Assembly (NCBI GenBank): GCA_903826715.1
Contig: CAIKFN010000119.1
Coordinates: 1-13,296 of the forward strand
Length of the DNA: 13,296 nt
From: an uncultured Actinomycetes bacterium
Lineage (GTDB): Bacteria; Actinomycetota; Acidimicrobiia; Acidimicrobiales; RAAP-2
Direction of reading: 5' to 3'
This document shows positions 6,710 to 13,296 of the stretch, piece after piece. The notes beneath the pieces were generated by a model that saw only the letters and a list, made by a program, of their open reading frames with translations, had not been told where the DNA came from and ran no database searches. Made by a program: the position numbers and the translations under genes. Numbering within the stretch: the stretch's first letter is position 1; each line of letters begins with the position of its first letter.

Positions 6710-8341
6710 TTACAAATCACCGTGGCCCTCAATAAGGGCCACGGTGATTTTGTTTATACGAGCTTCCATCGCGTTGAGTCGTTGGGGCAATGTTTCTGTG
6801 GCGGCTTCAAGTAGATGTGTTTCGGTCTTTGTCTGAGCATGTGATCCTCTTGCTAGCAGCACTGCCCTAATCGCACGTCGCCGACGTAAGTGCCTAGTCA
6901 TAATGTCGCTAACTGGCGTCATCTCGGCGTATCGGTCCAAAGCAATTTGTGCAGCGTCAGTTAACTGCTGAGGACGCAGCGACGGAGCGTGTAGCCAGAT
7001 GAAGTAGTCAATGAAAAGCACAATCGCTGCTGCAATTGCCGTGTCGACAATGCGTGGCCAGAAGAGGTTGGTATCAGGACCCAGCACGCTAATAAACACG
7101 AAGATGATTGGCGTGAAGAACATGATGACTATGGCGTGACTACGCTTCTGCGCCCAAGGAATTGCTCCAGCCATAATGAAGCACAAGACGATTAGAAGCC
7201 ACTCCTGATTTCCAGTGAACGCCACGAATGCCGCAATTGCGACACCCGCAAGTGTTCCCGCAGTTCTATTGAGTGCACGCTTCACCACTGGGCCGAGGTC
7301 GGGTCTAAAAATAAACGCAACACTCATTGGCAGCCAGTAACCCTTCGGGCCGTCGAGAATGTGCGTAATGATTGTCGCAAAAACTACAGCACTGCTCAGA
7401 ATTACTGCAAAGCGAATACGGTCTGACACTGGCAATCGTCGCAAGGTGGATTTAAAGGATTGACCCTCTGGAAGCACCGAGCTAGTCGGTGGTTTTAGTG
7501 CACGCTTCACCACTTCATTTTCAACTAGAAGTGAAGTTGCGTAGTTATTAAGTAGCGCTACCGCTTGCTTCGCACCGCTTGCCTTCAGGCACGTAGCAAC
7601 TTCGTGCAGGGCTGACTTCAGTTCTTGTCCAACGACAATTTTTTTGTCATTGAGATACCACGACACTTCACCTAGCTGCATGGCAACAATGAGACACTGG
7701 CGTAGTGCTACTGCGTCAGAGCTCTCCTTATTGAGTGGCACGACACCTATGGCATCTTGCGCCGCATCAATTGCTCGCACAGTTCGAGCGCGAATTGCTT
7801 CGCCTGAATCAGCCGAACTCAATCGAAGGGCCAGCACATTAAAAGCGTGCGCGAGTACGTAGCGCTGATCTTTGGTGTAACCACGCCAGTCAGTCAGTGC
7901 CGCCACGAAGTAGAGCCACACAGCGCCGAGCACGAAGCACAGTGCTGACTGCCAGACGTGACCCGTGAACCCGAGGCCAGCACCAATAATGACGCCAATG
8001 AGTAGATACATACCCTGCGCTGAATACATTGAGGCTTCAATAATCCCCGCAATAAGTGCAGTACTGCCAAGTAGCACTACCACGGCCGACGGTCCAGCAA
8101 CGAAGGTGACGAACTCGGCGCCAGCGAACACACCTACGCCTGCAGCAACTGCCACACCCAAAATTCGTGGACCACGCTGACGCCAGCGATCAGATCCATC
8201 TTGACCAATGGCCCACAGTGTTCCAAGGGCCATTGCCGATGCGTAACTACGCTGGTGAAAAATGATCCCCAAAATGATTAGTGACGTTAGACAAAATGCA
8301 GCACGTAAAGAAAGACGATTGTCCGTTGAAACAGGCCACAT
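6710..8341 (-). CDS. FUSC-family inner-membrane protein
   Basis: This is a member of the FUSC (fusaric acid resistance protein-like) family, related to the YccS and AaeB group. Numbered from the longer GTG form (start at 8377, 555 residues), an N-terminal block of about six hydrophobic segments (23-160) is followed by a soluble middle region (about 165-320). A second membrane block (about 322-462) carries the family signature GYWLPMSVAFIFRPDLGPVV (346-365), and a basic, soluble tail ends the protein. Some family members export aromatic or hydroxylated carboxylic acids; the substrate here is unknown. I prefer the ATG at 8339-8341 (543 residues) because AAGGG at 8350-8354 lies eight bases upstream, whereas the GTG at 8375-8377 has no good ribosome site. 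It lies downstream of serA on the same strand with a gap of under 75 bases. Its last codons form the terminator of the facing reductase. Confidence 0.85.
   Translation of the reverse strand: MWPVSTDNRLSLRAAFCLTSLIILGIIFHQRSYASAMALGTLWAIGQDGSDRWRQRGPRILGVAVAAGVGVFAGAEFVTFVAGPSAVVVLLGSTALIAGIIEASMYSAQGMYLLIGVIIGAGLGFTGHVWQSALCFVLGAVWLYFVAALTDWRGYTKDQRYVLAHAFNVLALRLSSADSGEAIRARTVRAIDAAQDAIGVVPLNKESSDAVALRQCLIVAMQLGEVSWYLNDKKIVVGQELKSALHEVATCLKASGAKQAVALLNNYATSLLVENEVVKRALKPPTSSVLPEGQSFKSTLRRLPVSDRIRFAVILSSAVVFATIITHILDGPKGYWLPMSVAFIFRPDLGPVVKRALNRTAGTLAGVAIAAFVAFTGNQEWLLIVLCFIMAGAIPWAQKRSHAIVIMFFTPIIFVFISVLGPDTNLFWPRIVDTAIAAAIVLFIDYFIWLHAPSLRPQQLTDAAQIALDRYAEMTPVSDIMTRHLRRRRAIRAVLLARGSHAQTKTETHLLEAATETLPQRLNAMEARINKITVALIEGHGDL
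6714..6750 (+). terminator. Strong hairpin terminator inside the 3' end of the facing gene
   Basis: A perfect 16-base-pair stem (6714-6729 paired with 6735-6750) with a five-base loop CAATA lies 14 bases after the reductase stop. The right arm ends in TTT and runs on as TGTTTAT, a reasonable U-tract for + strand termination. On the minus strand the following sequence is poorer in T, so termination there may be weaker. The whole hairpin is also coding sequence: it encodes the last residues of the convergent FUSC gene, just before its stop at 6710-6712. Confidence 0.8.
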
Positions 8342-8349
8342 ACCTCTTA

Positions 8350-8354
8350 CCCTT
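8350..8354 (-). promoter_or_regulatory. Ribosome binding site deciding the FUSC start
   Basis: The minus strand reads AAGGG eight bases before the ATG at 8339-8341. The alternative GTG 36 bases upstream lacks such a site, though a TAGCCT a few bases before that GTG could in principle drive a leaderless start. Confidence 0.5.
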
Positions 8355-8413
8355 AACGTTTCGCTGATGGCCGTCACCTACTTGAGGCTACCGGGTTAGT
8401 GCGCGAAAATGGC

Positions 8414-9988
8414 TTAGCGCAGAGTAATTAAGTGAATGTCAACAATACCGTTGGCGCCACGAAGTGACTCAATCACGCTCGCTGGTGTTGGTGAACCAGT
8501 TGAGAGCACCATAAGCGCAGTCTTTGACTGCGGATCTGGTCCTACTGCCATTGACGCGATTGAAATACCAGCATCACCAAGGGCCATACCAACATGACCA
8601 ATCATTCCTGGGCGGTCGTCGTTTCGAACCACGAGCATTGAGCTCGCTGGTGGAATCTCGACACTATGACCATCGACGCTAACAATTCGAGTTTCAAGAC
8701 GAGTACCAATTGTCATGAGCGTTCCAGATACTGAGTGTCCCCCCGCCTTTACGGTGATGAGGTTTACATACTCCGGTGAATCAACAACTGATTCTTCTGA
8801 GAATGTCAGTTTGTTTTCTGCAGCCAGCTGCGGTGCATTCACAAATGAAACACCGTCGTGTCCTGAAGCAGTGAGCAGTCCCTTAAGAGCGCAGAGGGTA
8901 AGGATTTTGGTTCCAGAACCCGCAAGTTCACCTTGGTAGAGAACCTCTAGGTCCCCTGGCTTTCCGTCAAGAAGTCCGCCAATGAAACGACCGAGGATTT
9001 CAGCAAGTCCCATGAAGGGGCGAACAACGTTTGAAACTTCACCAGCAGAAACATTCACTGCGAATGGAACAAAGTCTCCAGCGAGTGCGAGCTGAACTTG
9101 CTCAGCAATAGTGATTCCGGCCTTGTCCTGTGCTTCGGCGGTAGAAGCACCGAGGTGAGGCACGACAACAACTGAAGGAAGCTCAAACAGAGGTGACTCA
9201 GTAGTTGGTTCTTTTTCGAATACGTCTAGAGCAGCGCCTTGCACGGTGCCAGCACTGATCGCTGCGGCGAGGTCAGCTTCGTTAACAATGCCACCACGTG
9301 CCACGTTAATGATGCGAACAGTTGGTTTGCACTTCTTTAGTGACTCGGAGTTTAGAAGGTTGGTGGTTTCCTTCGTCTTAGGAAGGTGAATTGTGATGAA
9401 GTCAGACTTCGCAAGTAGTTCATCAAGTGCCATGAGGTCAATCCCCATGTGACGTGCACGCTCTTCAGTGATGTACGGGTCGTAGGCAACAATGTGCATT
9501 CCAAATGCCATGGCACGCTGGGCAACAAGTGCACCAATCTTTCCAAGTCCAATTACACCAAGTGTCTTGCCGTGAAGTTCCACGCCCTCCCACTTACTGC
9601 GCTCCCAGCGTCCAGCCTTAAGCGCTGAGTGAGCTTGAGGGATATTGCGAGCTTGTGCGAGAAGAAGTGCCATTGTTTGCTCAGCAGCAGAAAGAATGTT
9701 CGAAACCGGGGCATTGACAACCATCACTCCGAGCTCAGTTGCTTTTGCAACGTCAACGTTGTCGAGTCCGATCCCAGCGCGACCTACAACAATCATATCC
9801 TTGGCGGCTGTAAGCGTTGGTGCGTCAACTTGCGTTGCCGAACGAATGATGAGTGCGTGCGCACCCTTAACCGCTTCAATGAGCTGCTCCGGTGAAAGTC
9901 CGAGTTGAATGTCAACTTCGTGACCTGCGTTACGCAGTTCTTGGAGGCCGCTGTCGGCGATTTCTTCAGTAACTAAAACACGGGCCAC
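8414..9988 (-). CDS. serA: D-3-phosphoglycerate dehydrogenase, long form
   Basis: SerA oxidises 3-phosphoglycerate to 3-phosphohydroxypyruvate with NAD, the first step of serine synthesis. The 524-residue protein is the long type known from mycobacteria: a catalytic/NAD domain (1-315), an intervening allosteric substrate-binding domain (about 320-450) and a C-terminal ACT domain (about 452-524, beginning VVRNDDRPGMIGHVG). The Rossmann motif GLGKIG spans 147-152. Catalytic residues appear as Arg231 (NVARGG), Glu260 (FEKEP) and His278 (PHLGAS). The GTG start is supported by GAAAGG at 9995-10000, six bases upstream. It follows aspC by 48 bases on the same strand. Serine feedback through the ACT domain is the expected control in this family. 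The gene looks complete and normal. Confidence 0.97.
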   Translation of the reverse strand: MARVLVTEEIADSGLQELRNAGHEVDIQLGLSPEQLIEAVKGAHALIIRSATQVDAPTLTAAKDMIVVGRAGIGLDNVDVAKATELGVMVVNAPVSNILSAAEQTMALLLAQARNIPQAHSALKAGRWERSKWEGVELHGKTLGVIGLGKIGALVAQRAMAFGMHIVAYDPYITEERARHMGIDLMALDELLAKSDFITIHLPKTKETTNLLNSESLKKCKPTVRIINVARGGIVNEADLAAAISAGTVQGAALDVFEKEPTTESPLFELPSVVVVPHLGASTAEAQDKAGITIAEQVQLALAGDFVPFAVNVSAGEVSNVVRPFMGLAEILGRFIGGLLDGKPGDLEVLYQGELAGSGTKILTLCALKGLLTASGHDGVSFVNAPQLAAENKLTFSEESVVDSPEYVNLITVKAGGHSVSGTLMTIGTRLETRIVSVDGHSVEIPPASSMLVVRNDDRPGMIGHVGMALGDAGISIASMAVGPDPQSKTALMVLSTGSPTPASVIESLRGANGIVDIHLITLR

Positions 9989-9994
9989 GGGGAA

Positions 9995-10000
9995 CCTTTC
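9995..10000 (-). promoter_or_regulatory. Ribosome binding site of serA
   Basis: The minus strand reads GAAAGG six bases before a GTG codon, confirming that serA starts with GTG at 9986-9988. Confidence 0.6.
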
Positions 10001-10036
10001 AATGGGTAAAGAGAGTTTAAAGCGAAACTTAAATGC

Positions 10037-11236
10037 TTAACCTTTAGTAACCAGATCAGCCAAACGGTCAAGTCCTTCAGCAATGTCCTTGTCACCCAGG
10101 GCGTAGCTGAAGCGCATGAATCCAGGAGTTCCAAAGGCTTCGCCCGGAACTGCAGCGATCTTGATGGTCTCAAGTAGTGAGCCAGCGAGCTCTGAGGTGG
10201 TGTTTGAAACCTTGCCACCGAGTGAGCGGCCAAGCAGGCCTGTGAAGTTCGGGTAGCAGTAGAACGCACCCTCTGGAAGCGCACATGAAACGCCGTCAAT
10301 AGCGTTTAACTTCTCAACCATCATGAGGCGTCGACGATCAAATGAAGTGCGCATTTCTGCAACCGCACTTAAGTCACCAGTGAGTGCTGCAACTGCTGCG
10401 CGCTGTGAGATGTTTGAAATGTTTGAAGTTGTTTGTGACTGATAGTTAATGGCGGCGTTCATAACTTCTTGTGAGCCAATCATCCAGCCAATACGCCATC
10501 CGGTCATTGCGTAGGTCTTTGCGACGCCGTTAACAATCACCCAGCGATCTTCAAGCTCTGGGGCGACAACTGCCATTGAAACGTTCTTCGCGTCACCGTA
10601 GACGAGGTGTTCATAAATTTCATCGAGCATGACCATGATGTCGTGCTCAGCAGCCCAGCGTCCGATCTTGGCAATCTCTTCTGGTGTTACAACAGCGCCC
10701 GTTGGGTTAGATGGTGAGACGAACACGAGCAGCTTTGTCTTCTTAGTGCGAGCCTTCTCGAGTTCATCAACTGTTACGCGAAATCCATTCGCTTCACTCG
10801 TAAGAACAGGCACAGGAATTCCGCCAGCGAGGTATACAGCTTCTGGGTACGTGGTCCAGTACGGCGCAGGAATCAGAACTTCGTCGCCCGGGTTAACAAG
10901 CGTCATGAATGTTGTCGCTACAGCGTGCTTGCCACCGTTAGTAACGAGAACTTGGCTGGCCTTGATGTCGAGCCCGGTGTCGCGCTTGGTCTTGTAGACA
11001 ATTGCTTCACGAAGGTCTTGGAGACCAGCTATTGGGGTGTACTTGTGGTTGCTTGGATCAGAGCAAGCCTTAATGGCTGCGTCCACGATTGCCTGAGGGG
11101 TCGGGAAGTCTGGTTCTCCGGCACCAAAGCCAATAACTGGTTCCCCAGCAGCCTTTAACGCCTTAGCCTTTGCATCGACTGCCAGAGTTGCACTTGGGGC
11201 CAAACCGGCAAGTAGGCGACTAACTCTCGAACTCAT
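10037..11236 (-). CDS. aspC: Aspartate-type aminotransferase (class I, PLP-dependent)
   Basis: This is a fold-type I aminotransferase of the I-beta aspartate aminotransferase subgroup, transferring the amino group of aspartate (or glutamate) to 2-oxo acids. Numbered from the ATG at 11248 (403 residues), visible features are GAGEPDFPTP (42-51), Lys107 in NGGKHAV (equivalent to the Thermus residue that binds the distal carboxylate of aspartate), SPSNPTG (178-184), Asp209 and Tyr212, the PLP-binding Lys244 in GVAKTYAMTGWR, and Arg379 for the alpha-carboxylate. Some relatives also use prephenate, so that activity cannot be excluded. I prefer the ATG at 11234-11236 (399 residues) because GGAG lies six bases before it; the ATG at 11248 has no such site. 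It is the first gene of an aspC-serA-FUSC run and is divergent from serC. Confidence 0.9.
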   Translation of the reverse strand: MSSRVSRLLAGLAPSATLAVDAKAKALKAAGEPVIGFGAGEPDFPTPQAIVDAAIKACSDPSNHKYTPIAGLQDLREAIVYKTKRDTGLDIKASQVLVTNGGKHAVATTFMTLVNPGDEVLIPAPYWTTYPEAVYLAGGIPVPVLTSEANGFRVTVDELEKARTKKTKLLVFVSPSNPTGAVVTPEEIAKIGRWAAEHDIMVMLDEIYEHLVYGDAKNVSMAVVAPELEDRWVIVNGVAKTYAMTGWRIGWMIGSQEVMNAAINYQSQTTSNISNISQRAAVAALTGDLSAVAEMRTSFDRRRLMMVEKLNAIDGVSCALPEGAFYCYPNFTGLLGRSLGGKVSNTTSELAGSLLETIKIAAVPGEAFGTPGFMRFSYALGDKDIAEGLDRLADLVTKG

Positions 11237-11242
11237 CAAATG

Positions 11243-11246
11243 CTCC
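11243..11246 (-). promoter_or_regulatory. Ribosome binding site deciding the aspC start
   Basis: The minus strand reads GGAG six bases before the ATG at 11234-11236, inside the possible upstream start codons. It favours the 399-residue form. Confidence 0.5.
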
Positions 11247-11258
11247 ATTCATTTTACG

Positions 11259-11264
11259 TAAGAT
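11259..11264 (+). promoter_or_regulatory. Possible -10 box of serC (leaderless)
   Basis: The + strand reads TAAGAT, fitting the actinobacterial TANNNT pattern, and ends nine bases before the serC ATG. A transcript from it would start at or within about three bases of the ATG. That agrees with the absence of any Shine-Dalgarno before serC. The -35 region is not recognisable. Confidence 0.4.
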
Positions 11265-11268
11265 TGTA
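11263..11268 (-). promoter_or_regulatory. Possible -10 box of aspC
   Basis: The minus strand reads TACAAT, one base from TATAAT. A start point about seven bases downstream would give a leader near 20 bases to the ATG at 11236, enough for the GGAG site. No clear -35 box is visible; it would fall within the serC coding sequence. The box overlaps the putative serC -10 on the other strand. Confidence 0.4.
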
Positions 11269-11273
11269 ATTCT

Positions 11274-12395
11274 ATGGCTTCCCCAGACACTCTAAAGATT
11301 CCTGCAGAACTACTACCGCGCGACGGCCGCTTTGGCGCCGGTCCCTCAAAAGTACGTACCGAGCAGCTCACCGCGCTACTCGCCGATGGCACTACCTACA
11401 TGGGTACTTCGCACCGCCAGGCAACTGTAAAGAACAAGGTAAAAGAAGTACAAGACGGTCTTCGTGCACTGTTCAATCTTCCTGATGGTTATGAAGTGTT
11501 GCTCGGTAACGGCGGATCTACTTGCTTCTGGGACGCTGCAACATTCCACCTCGTGCTCAATCACTCACAACACCTCGTCTTTGGTGAGTTCTCATCAAAG
11601 TTCGCCGAAGCCGTCACCCAGGCTCCACACCTCAGTGACCCTCAGGTCATTAAGAGTGACGTCGGTACCCACCCACTCGCAGTGACAACTGATGGTGTTG
11701 ACCTCTACGCACTTACTCACAACGAAACCTCAACTGGTGTGATGATGCCCATCACTCGCCCCGCTGGATCAAAGGGTCTCGTAGTCGTTGATGCAACATC
11801 TGCAGCTGGTGGTCTCATGGTTGATCCATCACAGTTCGACGTGTACTACTTCGCACCACAGAAGTCATTTGCAGCTGACGGTGGTCTCTGGCTCGCTATA
11901 TGTTCACCTGCCGCCATTGAGCGCATTGAGCAGATCAGTGCATCTGGTCGTTGGACACCTGCATTCTTCGACCTTAAGATTGCACTCGACAACTCTCGAC
12001 TTAACCAGACCTACAACACACCAGCACTCGCAACTATCCACATGCTTGCATCTCAGGTCAAGTGGTTCAATGACAACGGTGGTCTCAGTTTCTCTGCAGG
12101 TCGCTCACGCACATCTGCAGAGATTCTTTACACGTGGGCTGAAGCATCTAGCTTTGCGACGCCATTCGTTACGAACCCTGCCGAGCGAAGCAACGTTGTA
12201 GGAACTATTGACTTCACCGACGACATTGACGCCTCAGTCATTGCCAAAGTCCTCAGGGCCAATGGAATTGTTGATACCGATCCGTACCGCAAACTTGGTC
12301 GCAATCAGCTTCGTATCTCCATGTTCCCAGCGATTGATTCTGAAGATGTCGCTGCACTCTGTGCATCAATTAACTGGATTGTCGGAAATCTCTAG
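11274..12395 (+). CDS. serC: Phosphoserine aminotransferase, actinobacterial type
   Basis: SerC converts 3-phosphohydroxypyruvate and glutamate to 3-phosphoserine, the second step of serine synthesis, using pyridoxal phosphate. The protein has 373 residues and follows the mycobacterial form rather than the enterobacterial one: it begins with LPRDGRFGAGPSKVR, has MGTSHRQ (43-49) and LTHNETSTGV (147-156), DATSAAGG (173-180), and the PLP-binding Lys197 in FAPQKSFAADGG. The ATG at 11274 has no Shine-Dalgarno and is probably translated from a leaderless transcript. It is divergent from aspC-serA across about 25-37 bases, so both arms of serine synthesis could respond to the same regulatory patch. 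No frame defect is seen. Confidence 0.95.
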   Translation: MASPDTLKIPAELLPRDGRFGAGPSKVRTEQLTALLADGTTYMGTSHRQATVKNKVKEVQDGLRALFNLPDGYEVLLGNGGSTCFWDAATFHLVLNHSQHLVFGEFSSKFAEAVTQAPHLSDPQVIKSDVGTHPLAVTTDGVDLYALTHNETSTGVMMPITRPAGSKGLVVVDATSAAGGLMVDPSQFDVYYFAPQKSFAADGGLWLAICSPAAIERIEQISASGRWTPAFFDLKIALDNSRLNQTYNTPALATIHMLASQVKWFNDNGGLSFSAGRSRTSAEILYTWAEASSFATPFVTNPAERSNVVGTIDFTDDIDASVIAKVLRANGIVDTDPYRKLGRNQLRISMFPAIDSEDVAALCASINWIVGNL

Positions 12396-12425
12396 ATAAC
12401 TCCTAGTGTCCAGTAATGAACCTAT

Positions 12426-12429
12426 GGAG
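12426..12429 (+). promoter_or_regulatory. Ribosome binding site of the YbjT-like gene
   Basis: GGAG lies six bases before the ATG at 12436. It also sits within the in-frame upstream ATG GAG at 12424, which therefore is the less likely start. Confidence 0.5.
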
Positions 12430-12435
12430 CCAACA

Positions 12436-13296
12436 ATGAGCCGTGTTTTAGTTACTGGAGCCACTGGCTACGTCGGTGGTCGCTTAGTCCCAAGACTTCT
12501 TGAAGAAGGCAACACTGTTCGATGTCTCGTTCGAACACCGGGAAAACTTTCTCAAGCGCCTTGGCTCCCGGATGTTGAAATTACTCAGGGCTCCATTGAA
12601 GGTGACCTCACTGAAGCGATGCGCGACGTTGAAGTTGCCGTTTATTTAGTTCACGGCATTGGCGATGGGGCCGACTGGGTCGCGAAAGAAACTAGAGATG
12701 CTGAAAACTTCAGAAGTGCATGTGAAGCAGCTGGCGTTAAACGAATCATTTACTTAGGTGGAATGGGTGACGACGATGATGCACTCAGTGTTCACCTCAC
12801 GAGTCGTCACAGCGTTGGAAAGACTCTCGCTGCTGGTGCGATTCCAGTAACCGAACTACGAGCTGCAGTTGTTATTGGCTCGGGTTCAGCAAGTTTCGAA
12901 ATGCTTCGCTACCTCGTTGAAGTTCTCCCAGTAATGGTTACTCCGAAGTGGGTTAGGACGAAGTCTCAGCCCATTGCCATCTCGGATGTTCTTAACTACC
13001 TCGTGAAGGTCATCAATTCGCCGAGCCCTATTCCTGGAATTTTCGAAATTGGTGGCAAAGACATCATTTCCTACGCCGAGATGATGGACATCTACGCCGA
13101 AGAAGCGGGACTAAAGAAGAGAAGGCTTATCCCAGTTCCTTTTCTGACTCCTCGACTCTCTTCACACTGGGTCGGAATTGTTACCCCAGTCCCTGCAAGT
13201 CTCGCGAAGCCTCTTGTTGACAGTTTGGTGAATGAAGTAATTGTTCATGGGACAAAGACCGCCGACACTCTCGGTGAGCCGCAGCGTGGCATCAGA
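12436..13296 (+). CDS. YbjT-like NAD(P)-binding protein (3' end outside window)
   Basis: The frame stays open to the window edge, giving 287 residues. It begins with a classical dinucleotide-binding motif, VLVTGATGYVGGRLVP, with glycines at 8, 11 and 14, so it is an atypical short-chain dehydrogenase/NmrA-like Rossmann protein. The usual YxxxK catalytic pair is not evident. The order of segments VYLVHGIGDG, PVTELRAAVVIGSGSASFEM, PKWVRTKSQPIA, FEIGGKDIISYAEM and LIPVPFLTPRLSSHWV follows E. coli YbjT closely. Many relatives of that protein continue into a DUF2867 domain, which would lie beyond the window here. The function is not established; a ubiquinone- or sugar-epimerase-like redox role is only a guess. 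It follows serC by 40 bases and may share its transcript, though TGA/TAA-rich spacer sequence shows no terminator. Confidence 0.85.
   Translation, partial: MSRVLVTGATGYVGGRLVPRLLEEGNTVRCLVRTPGKLSQAPWLPDVEITQGSIEGDLTEAMRDVEVAVYLVHGIGDGADWVAKETRDAENFRSACEAAGVKRIIYLGGMGDDDDALSVHLTSRHSVGKTLAAGAIPVTELRAAVVIGSGSASFEMLRYLVEVLPVMVTPKWVRTKSQPIAISDVLNYLVKVINSPSPIPGIFEIGGKDIISYAEMMDIYAEEAGLKKRRLIPVPFLTPRLSSHWVGIVTPVPASLAKPLVDSLVNEVIVHGTKTADTLGEPQRGIR

Noticed and set aside
11788..12201. A 137-codon open frame on the + strand inside serC.
   Set aside because: It is an out-of-frame shadow, histidine- and serine-rich, within a serC gene whose catalytic lysine and motifs are intact.

Overview
This window reads as compact core chromosome from a bacterium, most likely a moderate-GC actinobacterium (Actinomycetota). 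The reasons are the long D-3-phosphoglycerate dehydrogenase with an extra domain before its ACT domain, the actinobacterial style of 2-isopropylmalate synthase and of SerC, several GTG starts, and A/T-tolerant TANNNT-like -10 boxes beside start codons. Intergenic gaps are tiny and several genes overlap. That, with a visibly balanced base composition, would suit a streamlined aquatic lineage such as acI/Nanopelagicales or freshwater Acidimicrobiia. This placement is inference; no rRNA gene or marker is present to settle it.

Layout, left to right. (1) 1-2492, + strand: the end of greA (its first few codons lie outside the window), then leuC and leuD, each overlapping the gene before it by 1-4 bases. 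(2) 2489-5454, - strand: leuA followed by two paralogous seven-helix PQ-loop (SWEET-like) membrane proteins. The stop codon of the last one overlaps the leuD stop codon tail to tail. (3) 5534-6699, + strand: a 47-residue single-helix membrane protein and an aldo/keto reductase resembling Kv-channel beta subunits, ended by a strong hairpin at 6714-6750. (4) 6710-11248, - strand: aspartate-type aminotransferase, serA, and a FUSC-family membrane protein, in transcription order aspC, serA, FUSC. (5) 11274-12395, + strand: serC, divergent from aspC across about 25-37 bases. (6) 12436 to the window end, + strand: a YbjT-like NAD(P)-binding protein, cut by the window edge.

Taken together the window makes amino acids. 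LeuA condenses 2-ketoisovalerate with acetyl-CoA and LeuCD isomerises the product (leuB is not here). SerA and SerC carry 3-phosphoglycerate to phosphoserine (serB is not here), and an aspartate-type transaminase sits between them. Three integral membrane transport-type proteins are attached to these anabolic operons: two SWEET-like proteins behind leuA and a FUSC protein behind serA. There are no mobile elements, CRISPR arrays, RNA genes or phage genes that I can see. The most unusual element is the leuA-linked tandem pair of full-length SWEET-like proteins. I see no clearly new multi-gene system. No stretch longer than about 80 bases lacks a gene.
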